Shown piece after piece: positions 1 through 11,270 of a stretch of 64,000 nucleotides of DNA. A program made the translations under genes and the position numbers. Below the pieces are notes generated by a model that did not search any database, had not been told where the DNA came from, and saw only the letters and a program-made list of their open reading frames with translations. Every line of letters begins with the position of its first letter. Positions within the stretch are counted from its first letter, which is position 1. Source of the DNA: Poecilobothrus nobilitatus (lineage: Eukaryota; Arthropoda; Insecta; Diptera; Dolichopodidae); NCBI GenBank assembly GCA_947095535.1, contig OX352772.1:182956240-183020239 (forward strand). Reading direction: 5' to 3'.

Positions 1-1119
1 AAGTGATTTTAAATAGCTTTTTTTTAAGGATGTTTTAGTTTGGTTAAACTGTCCTTAACATTACTGTGCAATTTAATTAAGAATTATTTTCAAAATCACG
101 AACATCAAAATTCATTAACATTTATTCTTTAAATACAGATTGAGTGAGAACACCTCATGGTAATGATTTTTTGGACGCGTAAGTTTCTGGTAAAAAAAAG
201 GTCTGTTGCTTTTGTGTCTTCTTGAAAAGGTCCAAATTTTCTATAGTGGATTTATCTATTTAACTCATGATCCCAACCCTAAACTGTGGGGAAATTTTTG
301 GATTTTTTTTTGTTTTATAGTTATTTACTTAAATAAACTAAGGAGGTCAAATAGAAAAATTCCTGAAAAAAAATGATTTTTCAAAGAAATTATATCATGC
401 AGTTACTAACATGTAGCTAACCTAGTTTGGTATCAGCATCTACAATTTGTGACTTCCAGACGTTTGTAATAGTTATATCGATAATATTAGTAAATAAGTT
501 ATAAAATTATAAAAAGTTTAATATTTAGAAAAAACACCTTATTGATTCTACAATTTCAAATTATTTTTATTACAAAGTTTTAAATTAAAACATATAAAAA
601 TACAATATTTTTGAATGCATTTCGATCAACGAGATCATCTTTAGATCTAACACGATTACCTAATTTAATAATTAAAATTCAAAAATTATTATTGTTGACA
701 AAATTTGACAAAAAGCAAATAAGGTCCACCAATACTTTTTGTTTATGTTTCTTTATTTGGTTATTTATTTAGTTATTTCAAACTATTAATTTTATAAAAA
801 AATATATTCTAATATTAAAATACTTTTGAAATACATATTACGATTTTTTGTTAAAATACTGGTACATATGCAAATATTAAAAATGAAATTTTAAACACTT
901 ATGTAATTTAAAATATTGAAATTCAAAAAGCTTATAAAAAGATTTGAAAAATTAAAAAAATAGTTAAATTAATAAGCAATTAAAAAACAAACAAAAAACA
1001 AAACTAAAATCAAAATATTGCAAATTACAAAAATATTAGAAAATTAAATTAGGAAATATTTAATTTGACAAATTCCAACTCTTTTTTAAATGTTATTAAG
1101 TTGGTTTCACATTTTGTCA
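1..1119. other. AT-rich sequence without recognisable gene
   Basis: Very AT-rich, with short A and T runs. I see no credible coding segment, RNA gene or clear repeat. The only protein-like signal begins near 1120. Confidence 0.6.
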
Positions 1120-1582
1120 GTCTGTTGTGGTGGCTTTGGATATTCAAAAGCTTTTGACCGAGTCTGGCATGATACTTTACTAGCAAAATGCAAAGTATTA
1201 GGTTTAGGTAGAGTCTTTTTAAAATGAATTGGGGATTTCCTTTCGAATCGAGTGATTCGGGTACTTCTCGATGGATACTCATCTGATAATTTTAAAATAA
1301 ATAATGGTGTCCCTCAGGGATCGATTTTATCTTCCACTCTTTTCTTAATATTTATCAATGACCTACTTTCAATAACCTACAATCGAATCCATAGTTTCGC
1401 AGGTGACAGCACCCTTGTAGCTTCCTATGAATTTCATAGCCGTTGTAACATTAAGCATCAGATTAATAGAACAACAAAAAGGTTCACTATCAGTGAATTA
1501 AATGATGATTTAGCCAAAATCCAAAAGTGCGGTGAAGCAAACAGAGTTGACTTCACACCAAAAAAACTCAATGCTGTTTAAT
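1120..1582 (+). pseudogene. Non-LTR retrotransposon RT, relic piece 1 (palm domain)
   Basis: Reverse-transcriptase palm of a non-LTR (jockey/CR1-type) ORF2. Visible motifs are SKAFDRVWHDTLL, then GVPQGSILSSTLFLIFINDLL. The catalytic box reads SFAGDSTL where FADD is expected, so one catalytic Asp is lost. An in-frame stop lies near 1228. The reading frame stops abruptly at TTTAAT (1577-1582) and continues in phase at 25056 and again at 43149. This old element was the landing site for both Gypsy A and the Polinton. Upstream parts (endonuclease, N-terminal RT) are not visible. Confidence 0.85.
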
Positions 1583-2267
1583 AATTAAATTTTATATTTA
1601 ATAATTTAATTAAAAAAAACACAAATTTAAATTTGGACACAATTTATTGTTGTTTATTTATTATTATTATTATTTTTGACATATATATAACTTTTTATTA
1701 TTAATTTATTTAAAACACTTAATTCTAGCACTTAATTGAATTTACTAAACTGACTGACGATCACCAAAAGGTGAATGGGTGTTTTATACTATATTATCGC
1801 TGACTTTGCGTCTGCGGTATTTTATTAGAATATTGGGTAATTCGTGGGAACGGAAGTTGAATTAGCCAATATTTGAATAATTGTCTTTAATAATTTTATG
1901 CGAAAACTAATTATTTGAGTTTATATGAAATATTAAATATAATATGAATTTGGAGATAATTGTTTTCACATAAAATTTCAAAAAAATATTTTAATAAAAA
2001 AAAAAAGATAATTATTAAATATTGTATTCGCAACACGCGTAATAATTAATTAGGAATCTTATTGTTTTAAGAATTGCATGTGAAAGTGAATTTATTTAAA
2101 ATTTGATCCTTAAGAAAATTTAATTTACAAATAATTACCTTAAAATAAAATTATTAAAAATATTTCATATAAACAAAAATGCATGCATACTTATAACATT
2201 TATGTTTTCAGTGATTTAATATCTTAACATTTATGTTATAGTATACACGGGTGTAGTAACTATAACT
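1583..2267 (-). repeat. Gypsy A 3' LTR
   Basis: About 685 bp, matching 24338-25055 over its whole length with many substitutions and indels, so the insertion is old. On the plus strand it starts AATTAAATTTTA and ends GTAGTAACTATAACT. It lacks a ~100-bp duplication seen in the other LTR and has a few extra bases near 1765-1775. Confidence 0.9.
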
Positions 2268-2280
2268 CCCCCATCCTTTG
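2268..2280 (-). promoter_or_regulatory. Gypsy A polypurine tract
   Basis: Read on the minus strand, AAAGGATGGGGG lies directly against the LTR start AGTTATAG. This is the expected position and composition of the plus-strand primer. Confidence 0.75.
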
Positions 2281-2289
2281 TCTTGATGC

Positions 2290-3755
2290 TCCGACGAAGG
2301 TTTTGATTTGGTTACTACAAGTTTAGATTTATTTTTAATTTTAGAAAAAATGAAGATTGTAATAATTATTAGTACAAAACCATTAATTAATTGATATAAA
2401 TATATTTAATACTAAATTATAAGTAGGATTTTTAATTTTAATTTCTTTAATTTCTTCTCTATTATTTTCTATTTCTTTTAAATTCTATTTCTTTTAATTC
2501 TTTTTCTTTTAATTCTTCAAAATTAGTTAAATAAACTATTTCCTTTTCAATTACTTTTGGCATAAGATATTGAAATACATTTTTATCATAGATTTTTTGA
2601 AATACAATCGTAAATACTTTGTTTTAAATACTAATTTTACAATTTTCGAATTTTATTAAACTATTTCTATGTAATTTCAAATTTTTATTACAATTTTGTG
2701 AAAATGATTAGTTATAGTTAATATTGTTTATTATTACAAGTCCCGTCATTATTTCTTTTGTTAAATTTTGCATTTCACATTTACCTTCCTTAAAATTTAA
2801 TATACATTCATCATTTAATTCAATTAGATTATTGTTTTGTTTATCTTTTACATCATTACTGTATATAATTTTTATATCATTTATTAGAATATTGTTTTTT
2901 TTAAGTGATACGGATTTATTATCAATGTTTTCAATAAAAACGATGACTGTAATTTGGTCACTATAATATGCTACTGTTTATGCTTTGATATCTTGGAAAG
3001 TTTCTAGGTCATATATGAGTCTTAGTTCGTCTTCCGTTTAAAAATTGTTTGATAGGATGTTTAGTTTACTTGTTAAAACGATTTGTTCAATGTTGTTGAT
3101 GTGGTCTATTTGGTTCGCTTGTTCGACAATTTTTATCTCTCTTTCTAAGTAGTTTATTTAAATACCATTTGTATAATTTGAAAAGATTTTAAAGATTAAT
3201 TTTTGTTGATTATTTATGTGTTTGGTTATATTGTGAATTTGGTCGGATAGTTGTTTGTTTATTTGTTTCGGTTATTAGTTGTGGTTGTTTTTAGATAGGT
3301 TGTCTATCGAGTTTTTTATAAGAATTTCGTCTTCATTGTCCATCTTGCTGTTAAGAATCTTAGACCTGTACAAACTATGTTAAGAAGTTCACGTTTATTG
3401 TTAGTAATGTCCCGATTAAAGTGTTGTCTTCGTAAATTATTGACAATAATAATTGTCTTAATGGTTTGTTTCTGGAAGTGCACGGGAATTTATTTTTATT
3501 TTAGGTTTAACTGTAGGATTATTGTTATTTTGGTGTTATTTGAGTGTAGGATTATTGTTATTTTGTTTTTTTGTCGTTTTAAATGATGCTTATAGTATTT
3601 GCAACCGTTTGGGGTTATATGTTCTTCGTCTAAATGTTGAGCTATTATTTTTCTAAATTTGTGATGAATTTCCCCTCCCATTATTTCTTTTATAAATTGT
3701 GGTCCTGTTTCTATATCTGTATCTTTTATTTAAAGTATTCTTTGTTTTATTTCGG
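2290..3755 (-). pseudogene. Errantivirus-type env relic
   Basis: Lies between integrase and 3' LTR, where insect errantiviruses carry a retrovirus-like envelope gene. Many frame breaks. Visible pieces include DNEDEILIKNSIDNLSKNN near 3340, which resembles the segment just after the fusion peptide in insect Env proteins. A hydrophobic stretch LNIFISINIIIIITIFIF near the C-terminus fits a transmembrane anchor. The reading ends close to the polypurine tract. Envelope identity comes from position and these two features. An integrase C-terminal tail could form part of 3490-3755. Confidence 0.55.
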
Positions 3756-3840
3756 GGTATTGGTAGAATTGCCACATATTTAAATGCTCAGAGTAGGACA
3801 ACCACCAAAAATATAGTATTGAAATAAAAAAATTCAGTAT

Positions 3841-4086
3841 TTATTTATTTATATTAATATTACATATATAAATGTAATGCAATATTATTGAACCATCGGC
3901 TACCAAGGCCATTACAGGTTTTTATACTATTATTAAATTATATCCTAATATTATTTATTTTGTTTATATTATATACTATATGTTTACAATATATTTGGTC
4001 GTAAGGGGGCTATGTAAAGAAAAAAACAGTTACGACCTGTGCAGGGATCGAACCCACACTCGTATGCACTAGGCTACCGAAGCCCC
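3841..4086 (-). mobile_element. tRNA-derived SINE inside the hAT element
   Basis: On the minus strand the head (4086 leftwards) carries a Pol III A-box-like TAGCCTAGTG and a B box GGTTCGATCCC with tRNA-like spacing, followed by an AT-rich body. It is flanked by a 13-bp near-perfect direct repeat (3828-3840 AAAAATTCAGTAT; 4087-4099 AAAAATTAAGTAT), as expected from target-primed insertion. It cannot fold as a complete tRNA, so it is called a SINE rather than a tRNA gene. Confidence 0.75.
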
Positions 4087-4118
4087 AAAAATTAAGTATA
4101 TTAGTAAATTAAAGATTT

Positions 4119-5880
4119 TTATTGATTTATTTTGCATAAATTTAGGTGAAAAATAAAAACAAATATAAGTTCAGACATAATCACATAATAAATAATAATA
4201 TATTCATAGTATTTATTTATTATGTCTGAACTTATATTTGTTATCATTTTTGCACATTTTAATAGTTCATAATCATTTTGTACAGTTTCAAAAAATTGTA
4301 CGCAACTGCATTTCGAATTGCCGCTAATGAGTAGTTCTGCTTTAATAAGCTCAGCTGAACACCTATTTCTTTCACCAGTCCACTTATTGTTCATTATAGA
4401 AAATACACTTATTGTTCATTATAGAAATGATAATGATGCTGGTATGCTTAAAATATATGACAAAATTTTAAATAAATTATCATTTTCTGATGTTGTGTTT
4501 TTAAAAACAATATTCAATTTATCGGTGGTAGTACATTCTGTTTGCCAATCAGATGCTTTGCTAATATATTTTAAATGTTCATTAATAAACACAACTTCTT
4601 CAAAAACTTTGTCCATGTATTATATTACAAATATTTAATCATTCAACTATTTCAGCAAATATTTCGAAGTTTGGCAATTTTGTTAAAGAATTATCAACTT
4701 TGTTAAAGAGTTATCAATTTTTAATTTTGATAACATAACGATTACAGAATTTTCATCTTAATCAAATCTTGCTTCTACATAAAGACAAAGCTTTTTTATA
4801 AACATTTAAAAATTCGTTTTCAAATTGTTGTTTTTCATATAGAGATAAATCCTTAATTTTTCGCGCATAACTTTATATCCAAAAAATTTATTCTCAATTC
4901 TAGAAGTGAGTTGTTATTTCAAATCATTTAGAATCGTGTATAAGTCGATAACTGTGGTATTGTTTTTTTCTAATAATTTTATCGACTTTTTAAAAATTGC
5001 AAGTATGTGATTGGCTAACAATGAATGTATCTCGATTTTAATTGGTATTTCTTCACTAATTTACTGGTATGTATTTAGTCACTAATATTACTATGAAAAT
5101 ATGATGTTAATGCTGGCCGTAATAATCTTTCTACACAAGGTTGCAATGATAATCATCGAGTTACAACATGACGCGAAAAATCAGTAAATGCAACATTTAA
5201 AAAATCACAGAATTCTTGAAATTGATCTCGACGTTTCGATGACAGACTAAAATGAGAGTTGATTTTTAAAACGATATTTTCAATGTCAATGTCAACTCTT
5301 CTAATGCATGTCTCAATGAATTCTGCAAAATATGCGCATGGCAGTTAGCTTTTATGATATTTTGATTATGATTTTGTAAATTTACAAAAAGTGATGATTA
5401 CGACTAAAATTTGCATTGGTATTATCAGCGCTTAAAGCTGTAACCTTTGAAAAATCTAAATTTAAATTTTTCATAGATTCATAAATGCAAGGAAACATGC
5501 CATTCGCAGATTCATTACAATTTTCATAAAAATCATTTAGTTTATTCTTTTTGTTTGATGCATCTGTCATTATAGAAAAATTTAAATTCTCAGTTTTTAC
5601 TTCATTAATAACATTTTCTGAAATTTTGTAGCTCAAAACGTTTCCTACAATTACTTGTGCTTTAGTTTTTCCACGAGATATTTTGCATGAGTTATTATCA
5701 TTTGATAATGTCTTTGGCACGAGTTTCATCAAGCAATTTAAAGAATTATAGCATAAATTATATTTCACTGTATGGTATACATGTGCTAGTTCAATAGCAA
5801 CAGTTCCTCTGGAGTGTTCTTTTTAATAATAAATTTGTTCATCATTTTCACTCATTTCATGTTGTTTTAGATTAGGGCAC
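4119..5880 (-). pseudogene. hAT transposase relic
   Basis: Broken coding region on the minus strand. Near the middle it reads FSIMTDASNKKNK and later KVTALSADNTNANF, typical of the RNase-H-like catalytic core. It continues with an ANCHAHILQNSLRHAL-like segment and TRWLSLQPCVERLL (around 5100-5170), a hAT hallmark. At 4119-4394 the C-terminal block NNKWTGERNRCSAELIKAEL matches the hAT dimerisation end. At least five frame changes or stops; not functional. Confidence 0.8.
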
Positions 5881-6519
5881 TGATGCCTTTGAGTTCTATT
5901 GAAAATGTATTTAGATAGTACTTACATCTTCCTTGAGAAGCATTAAGCTTTTCGAGCCATTTATGTTCTTGTAATCAGCTATTATTAAAATAACATTTCC
6001 GTTTTTTAGTTGTTAAACTCATTTTAGCATTATAATGGTTACAAATACAAAGATATACTTTTAAGTTTTTAATCAATTGCTAATAATATATATAATAATT
6101 TCAATTATTGATTTAATACATAATCCACTTTTCTATTCTGCAAATAAATTTTGTTTTTTATGCTTCAAGTATTTATTCTATATTTAACATTTATATAATA
6201 TTAACTATATGATTTTCTTTATTACAATTTACACAACGTTAACGATGCCCATGCTCAACTAAACTAAACTAAAGAAAACTTTATGAACTGATTTTTCAAA
6301 TATTTTTAAAAATTCTAATCTAGATGTCTTTGCTTTGAATTTTTCTCGTTAAATTTTTTTAAAAATTTTCTGGTTAAAAAAAATTTTAGTTTCAAATTGG
6401 GACAATTAAACCTTCATGTAGGACGTAGGACAAATATTACAATTGTAGGACTATCCTACCGGAAGTAGGACCCGTGGCAACCCTAGGTATTGGTCTTGTT
6501 TTATAAACATGGAGGAAAT

Positions 6520-7267
6520 CTATTGGTTTTTTTTTTCAGTTGTACTATGTATGGAATTATGATAGAATTTTATTATTTTATGAATTTTTTCTCCTATGGA
6601 GTCTTTGTCTACTTTGTCGTCGTGTCCTAAAAGACGTGTTTTGTGCAGGCGTCCGACGTGCGCGTTGGAGGTGTGGTTGCTGTTAGAGGTAAAGTATACA
6701 TTAATATTTTGGTCCTCTAAGAACTTTCGCAAAGAAAGAGCTTTTAAACCAATTTCGTTGTCAACGACTAAGTTTTGGAAATTTTCAACTATACTGAGAT
6801 ATTGGGTAAGGGTTCTTTTAAATTCAACACAACTGCGATTCTAAATTTTTATAACTTGTGCGTATTTCGTAAACCTATCGATCGTTGTTCTTATGTTTGT
6901 ATGTTAGGTATGTTCTTATGTTTGTATTTAGGGTATAAAAGAGGTCCGCGTGTATTATTTCCCTAGGGTTGCTAGGAGTCTTAGTACGCTTTTATTTTTG
7001 TTTGACAGGTTTCCTGTCATATTTTTCAATATTGCATATTTCGCAATTATTGACGAATATTGTAATTTTTTCTTTTAATTTGGGATTGTAGATTTTTTCT
7101 CTAAGTTGTGCCAATTTGTTTTCGTCCGTTATGCCTTCAAGTAGTTTCCCGCAATTAACAATTTTGAATTTATTATTATTATTATTATTAAAGTGGTTTC
7201 TTATAATATTGGTGAAGTTGTTAATAAATACCGCATCTTCAATCAGGATTGCGTTAGTTTTATTCAT
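6520..7267 (-). pseudogene. Gypsy A integrase relic
   Basis: The N-terminal part (6992-7267) has a zinc-finger tail NNCEICNIEKYDRKP. A later piece (6520-6732) reads VYFTSNSNHTSNAHVGRLHK, which corresponds to the errantivirus segment with the catalytic Glu (usually an IERLH-type motif). Here that Glu has become Gly. The first two catalytic Asp residues lie in the poorly conserved stretch between. Inactive. The hAT insertion follows immediately downstream in element orientation. Confidence 0.75.
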
Positions 7268-7857
7268 GTCAAAATGGTTTTTTTTACAATTGTAATTCTG
7301 GTATCAGTGTCGAGTGATTTTACATAGATAATTTTTCTATCAGATTTGAAAATTTTTAGATTTTTGATTTTTGATGAACCAGAATCAGTTTTTCTTGTGA
7401 TGATTTGTTTTTTATAAATATTTATAGGGCAATTCGATTTGCTGATAAAGAAATCTTGGGCTTCGTTAAGGTTAATTATAACTCTTGAGAGCGTGTCAGC
7501 ATTTTCGTTTTGAGCTCCTCTTTTATATGTTATTTGAGAGTTGTATTTCGCTAATTTCAATCTCCAGCAGACAAGCTTTGAATTAGGTTCTTTGATCGAA
7601 AAGAGCCACGTTAGAGGGCGGTTGTGGTCTGTTTCGATCAGAAATTTTCTACCGAAAAGGTATGGACGGAAATATTGTGTTGCCCATACAATTGCTAGAA
7701 GCTCCTTTTTGATGGTGCTGTAGTTTCGCTCATGGTCGTTGAGCGTACGACTGGAGTAACAAATTTTCTGAAAGAATTGCACTAAGAGCGTAATTACTTG
7801 CATCGGTTTGCAAAGTAAACGTTTTGGAAAAACCCGGTTAATAAAGTATAGGATCAT
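7264..7857 (-). pseudogene. Gypsy A RNase H and connection region
   Basis: A 197-residue open segment continuing from RT. It contains the conserved block KKELLAIVWATQYFRPYLFGR, the DH of ETDHNRPLTWL and the C-terminal YKRGAQNENADTLSRV, all standard for Ty3/Gypsy RNase H. The N-terminal metal-binding DAS segment has been scrambled by a frameshift just upstream. Confidence 0.85.
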
Positions 7858-7899
7858 TTGTCAGGTGAGCATTAATTTCAGTGTTTCAAAGATTTTTAT

Positions 7900-9069
7900 T
7901 TATTCGGGGTCTTCCATGTTTACCTTCATATCTTTCTTAAGATATTTCGTCATAGGTTTTGAAATCATTGAGTAATCCTTTATAAATTTCCTGTAGTATC
8001 CTGTGAGACCAAGGAATTGTTTGATCTCCTTAGGATTTTTAGGAATCGGAAACTGCTGAACACAAGATATTTTTTGAGGGTTCGGTTTTATACCTTCGTT
8101 TGACACTACGTAATTGAGGAATTCGGTCTCCGTTTTTAAGAACTCGGATTTGTCTAATTGGACTTTTAGACTTATATCCTTTAGTCTTTGAAAAATCTTT
8201 GTAAGGGATTCCAGATGTTCTTGTAAAAAAGTGGCAAAGATGATTATATCATCTAAGTAGACTAGATAGATCTTGTTAATGTAGTCGTCTAAAATGTTGT
8301 TCATTAAGCGTTGGATAAGCATTCATTAAGGTGGCTGGGACTGTCTTCAGCCCAAACGGCATACGGAGGAACTCGTAATGGCTTTCTTTTACTTGAATGC
8401 TATCTTGGGGATATCTCTTGCATCAATTTCGATCTGGTGGAGGCCTTTGTCAAGATCCAACGTTGTAAAATATTGGCATCTACCGAGTTTTTCCAAAATT
8501 TCGTCGATGTTTGGAATGGGATATCTATCGTCGATTGTCACTTCGTTCAACTTTCTGTAGTCGATAACGAGTCTCCACTTGCGTCGACCGTTTGCGTTCA
8601 GTTTCTTAAGTACTATCCAAACTGGTGCAGAATATGGAGATTGCCTTGGTCTTATATTCCATTTTTTCAACATCTCGGAAATTTGTTTTTTCACTTCTTC
8701 TTTATGAACATATGGATAACGATAGGTCTTATTACATAGTTTATTGCATTTGTAAAGGTAAGACCCATTTCTCATTATAAAACATGCCCGAAAATCTTTA
8801 ATAATTCCATATAAATTTTGGTTTTCTTCGGGGTTCAAATGGTGTGTTCGGATTTGTTCTAATAGTGGTATTTTGTTTTTAACGTCGTTTGAAAAATAGA
8901 AATTTTCAATAGTGACTGGTTCAGTTTCTATAATACTAAAGGAGACATTTTTAGGGTTATTATCTGTGATTTTGACAAGTGCGTTAATTATATTGTTTTC
9001 CGCATTATATATGCCTTCTTTAATTATAATTTTGTTATCATCGGACGATTTTCCGGGTATATATAGCAA
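7900..9069 (-). pseudogene. Gypsy A reverse transcriptase relic
   Basis: Two pieces in different frames. 8389-9069 holds the fingers and first palm Asp: SPYSAPVWIVLKK, RLVIDYRKLNEVTIDDRYPIPN and FTTLDLDKGLHQIEI. 7900-8322 holds the second palm motif [12 protein letters not shown] (YLDD box), then [18 protein letters not shown]. Both catalytic motifs survive, but the gene is frameshifted near 8330-8390 (PFGL segment). Typical Ty3/Gypsy order, errantivirus-like in sequence. Confidence 0.9.
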
Positions 9070-9176
9070 GCCAGATTTATGTTCTACTGGTATATCAAGA
9101 AAATATTCTCCTTGGTTATCAAGTGAGTAATTTTTAGAATTTTTAAAGTGAATTGGTATTTTTCTGTCCTTAATTT

Positions 9177-9516
9177 CTAAGTAACTATTACTATAATCGA
9201 TTCAAGATTTAATTTACTTAAAATATTATTCCCTAATAGGACGTCGTATTCGTCCTGGAATTTACAAACGAATAATTGTATTTTATCCGAAGGATCTTCT
9301 AATTGTTCATATAAAGGCATCTCTACCATGTCATCAATATTGACGGGGTATGTTGAAGAGTTTTGAGAGTGATATTGATAATCGGTTTTTCCACTTGGGA
9401 TCACACAAACCTGGGTTTATTATAGAATGTGTGGCTGCAGTGTCAATGATGAACTTTGGAGGATTAAGTTTAGTTTTGGCTGTTATATATGGTAAAATTT
9501 TGTCGAGGCAGAGCAT
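9177..9516 (-). pseudogene. Gypsy A aspartic protease relic
   Basis: Minus strand 9334-9516 reads KFIIDTAATHSIINPG, with DTA at the position of the retroviral-type protease active site. After a frameshift, 9177-9404 reads YDVLLGNNILSKLN, the second conserved block (ILG type). Lies between gag and RT as expected. Confidence 0.75.
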
Positions 9517-9539
9517 TGAAATTTTTGGATATCTTGAGC

Positions 9540-10291
9540 ATAGGTATCCATAGGTTCGTGCTCTTGTTGGTTCGGGTGGTGGTTGTAATTGTTTTGCTGT
9601 TTTTGCTGTTATTATTGCTATTAATATCTATTAGTATTATTATTACGTCTGTTATCATAATTGCTTCTTTGGTTGTAGTTTGGTTTGGGGTTTGGGGTAT
9701 TTTGGTTGAAACTTTCTATCTTGGTCAAGGTCTTCTATTGGTACCTTGGATGTTTGAATAAGCGTATCCCGCTTGAAATATTATGTCCATGGCGTGTTCT
9801 AAGTTAGTAGGATTTCTACAGACTAGAACTGATTTCATTGGTTCAGGAATTTTATTCGTAAATAAAGTTAATGCAGAAGTTCTACTTCTCTCTGCTAACT
9901 CGTCGCTGATCATTCCTAAGGAGTTAATAAGGTTTCATTATTTAACCCTTCAGTTTTATTTTAATTTCGTTAAATAAGTCTAAACAATTTGTTTTGAAAG
10001 TGATGCCTCTCATTGCATCAGACAACTCTTCACAACTTAAGCGGTCGCCGAAGTTGTTTTGTAATATTTGTCTAATTGCAGCCCAAGTGCTGGCTTGACA
10101 ATTAATTTCTAACGTGCCTCTAACCCTACCGATTATCTTGCTTTTCTTTTAATTATCGTCATCGTCATCGTCAAATGTCATCATTATGTTAATAATTCTA
10201 TCTACTATGTTAATAATTATCTAGATCGCTAAAGTTTTGGAGATTACTTGAAGAACCGTTGAATTCGGGAAGGTTACCCAAATATTTTAAG
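9540..10291 (-). pseudogene. Gypsy A gag relic (start codon displaced to 23691)
   Basis: Readable segments include ILQNNFGDRLSCEELSDAM and KIPEPMKSVLVCRNPTNLE, like errantivirus Gag. The C-terminus is Asn/Arg-rich and I see no CCHC knuckle, which also fits errantiviruses. The 5' end of the gene lies beyond the Gypsy B array: a start codon on the minus strand at 23691 precedes a short N-terminal segment, and the coding sequence resumes at 10291 with PLKYLGNLPEFNG. Several frame changes. Confidence 0.75.
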
Positions 10292-10296
10292 GGGTC

Positions 10297-10514
10297 TGTA
10301 ATAAGTATTTATAAAATAATAACACTTGAGTAATTATTTATTTTATATAGTATTTTTATTATCTTCGTTCTTTATAAATTTGTTTAATTAATTGTTTATA
10401 ATACGTATTATTCCACACGAGGTTGAAGCTCAACTGCTTTATAAACGTCAGCTGCCACCTACAGCAGGGTTGTCAATTATGCTGTGATATTTCATTCCCA
10501 GTTGTCCCATTACA
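10297..10514 (-). repeat. Gypsy B LTR1, long type, array 3' end
   Basis: 218 bp, TGTAATAAG..CCCATTACA. Differs from LTR4 by about one base indel near 10328 and one substitution near 10429, so both belong to one recent insertion. Followed on the plus strand by a pyrimidine run (minus-strand purine tract). Confidence 0.95.
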
Positions 10515-10554
10515 CGCTTTTTTTTTCTTTAACTAACGATAACTGTTGCAATGT

Positions 10555-11270
10555 TTACCAACCATATCTTTGCGGTTGTTTAACCGCTCGACCACTACGC
10601 GTTCTATAATTGTCTTGAGCCAATGGTTCTCGTTCCCCTGAATCATCACTCTCAGCGGTGTCATATTCCGATGAATTCTGATAATCGTCATTTGCAACTT
10701 CTTCTGCACGCTGCAGTTCTTCCGCCGTCACAATGTTCCTGGGAGTTTCTTTATTTTGGTTGTTACTATTAGTATCTTTACCGAGATCAACTGTTTCTTT
10801 TCCTGGGCTTGCAATTCGAATCTCTGGCAAATTGTCCAAGTAACCCGTCTTCACATTTTCTTCAAAAACTAGCTCTCATAATTAAAGTTCTCATTCCTTG
10901 TTTTAGCGATGAATCGACGATTACGTCTAAAATGATGTTCGAATGCATCTTTGATAATGTACGACCGGTCATTAATTATTCAAGCGATTTTTCCGTAATG
11001 CCACTCTTTCCCATTCTTTTAAAAAATTACCAGGTCGTTTAGGCTCAATGCAGGCAATTTTTCTACGTTTCGATCATAGTAAAACTTCTGCTTTTTCTTT
11101 TTATTCCCAATTCTTTCTTGAATCGTTTCTTCTTTCAAATTGTTTCTGACAAGCAATTTTTCTGATACGGGCAACTTTGTCTTAATCAATCTTCCGAAGA
11201 ACAGTTCCGGGCCAAAAACATAACATCCTTGCTCTTGCAAGTGTTTTTTCAATTCAGAGATGCGGTTCAT
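10555..11270 (-). pseudogene. Gypsy B copy 1 integrase remnant and Pol tail
   Basis: 11019-11270 joins the start of the integrase zinc-finger region (MNRISELKKHLQEQGCYVFG) directly to a late segment (ELFFGRLIKTKLPV). The 520 bp encoding the catalytic core are missing. 10555-10854 is the acidic Pol C-terminus ending RSGRAVKQPQRYGW. This tail is X type and differs at several residues from copies 2 and 3, whereas the integrase remnant is Y type. Confidence 0.85.

Larger units (their letters stand above)
3764..6485 (-). mobile_element. hAT-superfamily DNA transposon inside Gypsy A
   Basis: Bounded by an exact 8-bp target duplication GGTATTGG (3756-3763 and 6486-6493). Termini are imperfect inverted repeats: TAGAATTGCCAC on the left and TAGGGTTGCCAC read inward from the right. 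The 8-bp duplication and the internal transposase relic both point to hAT. It is 2,722 bp long and separates Gypsy A integrase from env. It contains a SINE. Confidence 0.85.

Noticed and set aside
2724..2966. Plus-strand membrane protein
   Set aside because: Antisense of the env relic; no matching start context or family.
4030..4086. tRNA gene on the minus strand
   Set aside because: A and B boxes are present, but no acceptor-stem pairing closes the cloverleaf and target-site-like direct repeats flank a longer body; it fits a tRNA-derived SINE.
9489..9761. Plus-strand hydrophobic protein
   Set aside because: It is the antisense of an Asn/Arg-rich Gag C-terminus; the Ile/Val/Leu runs come from complemented AAC/AAT codons.
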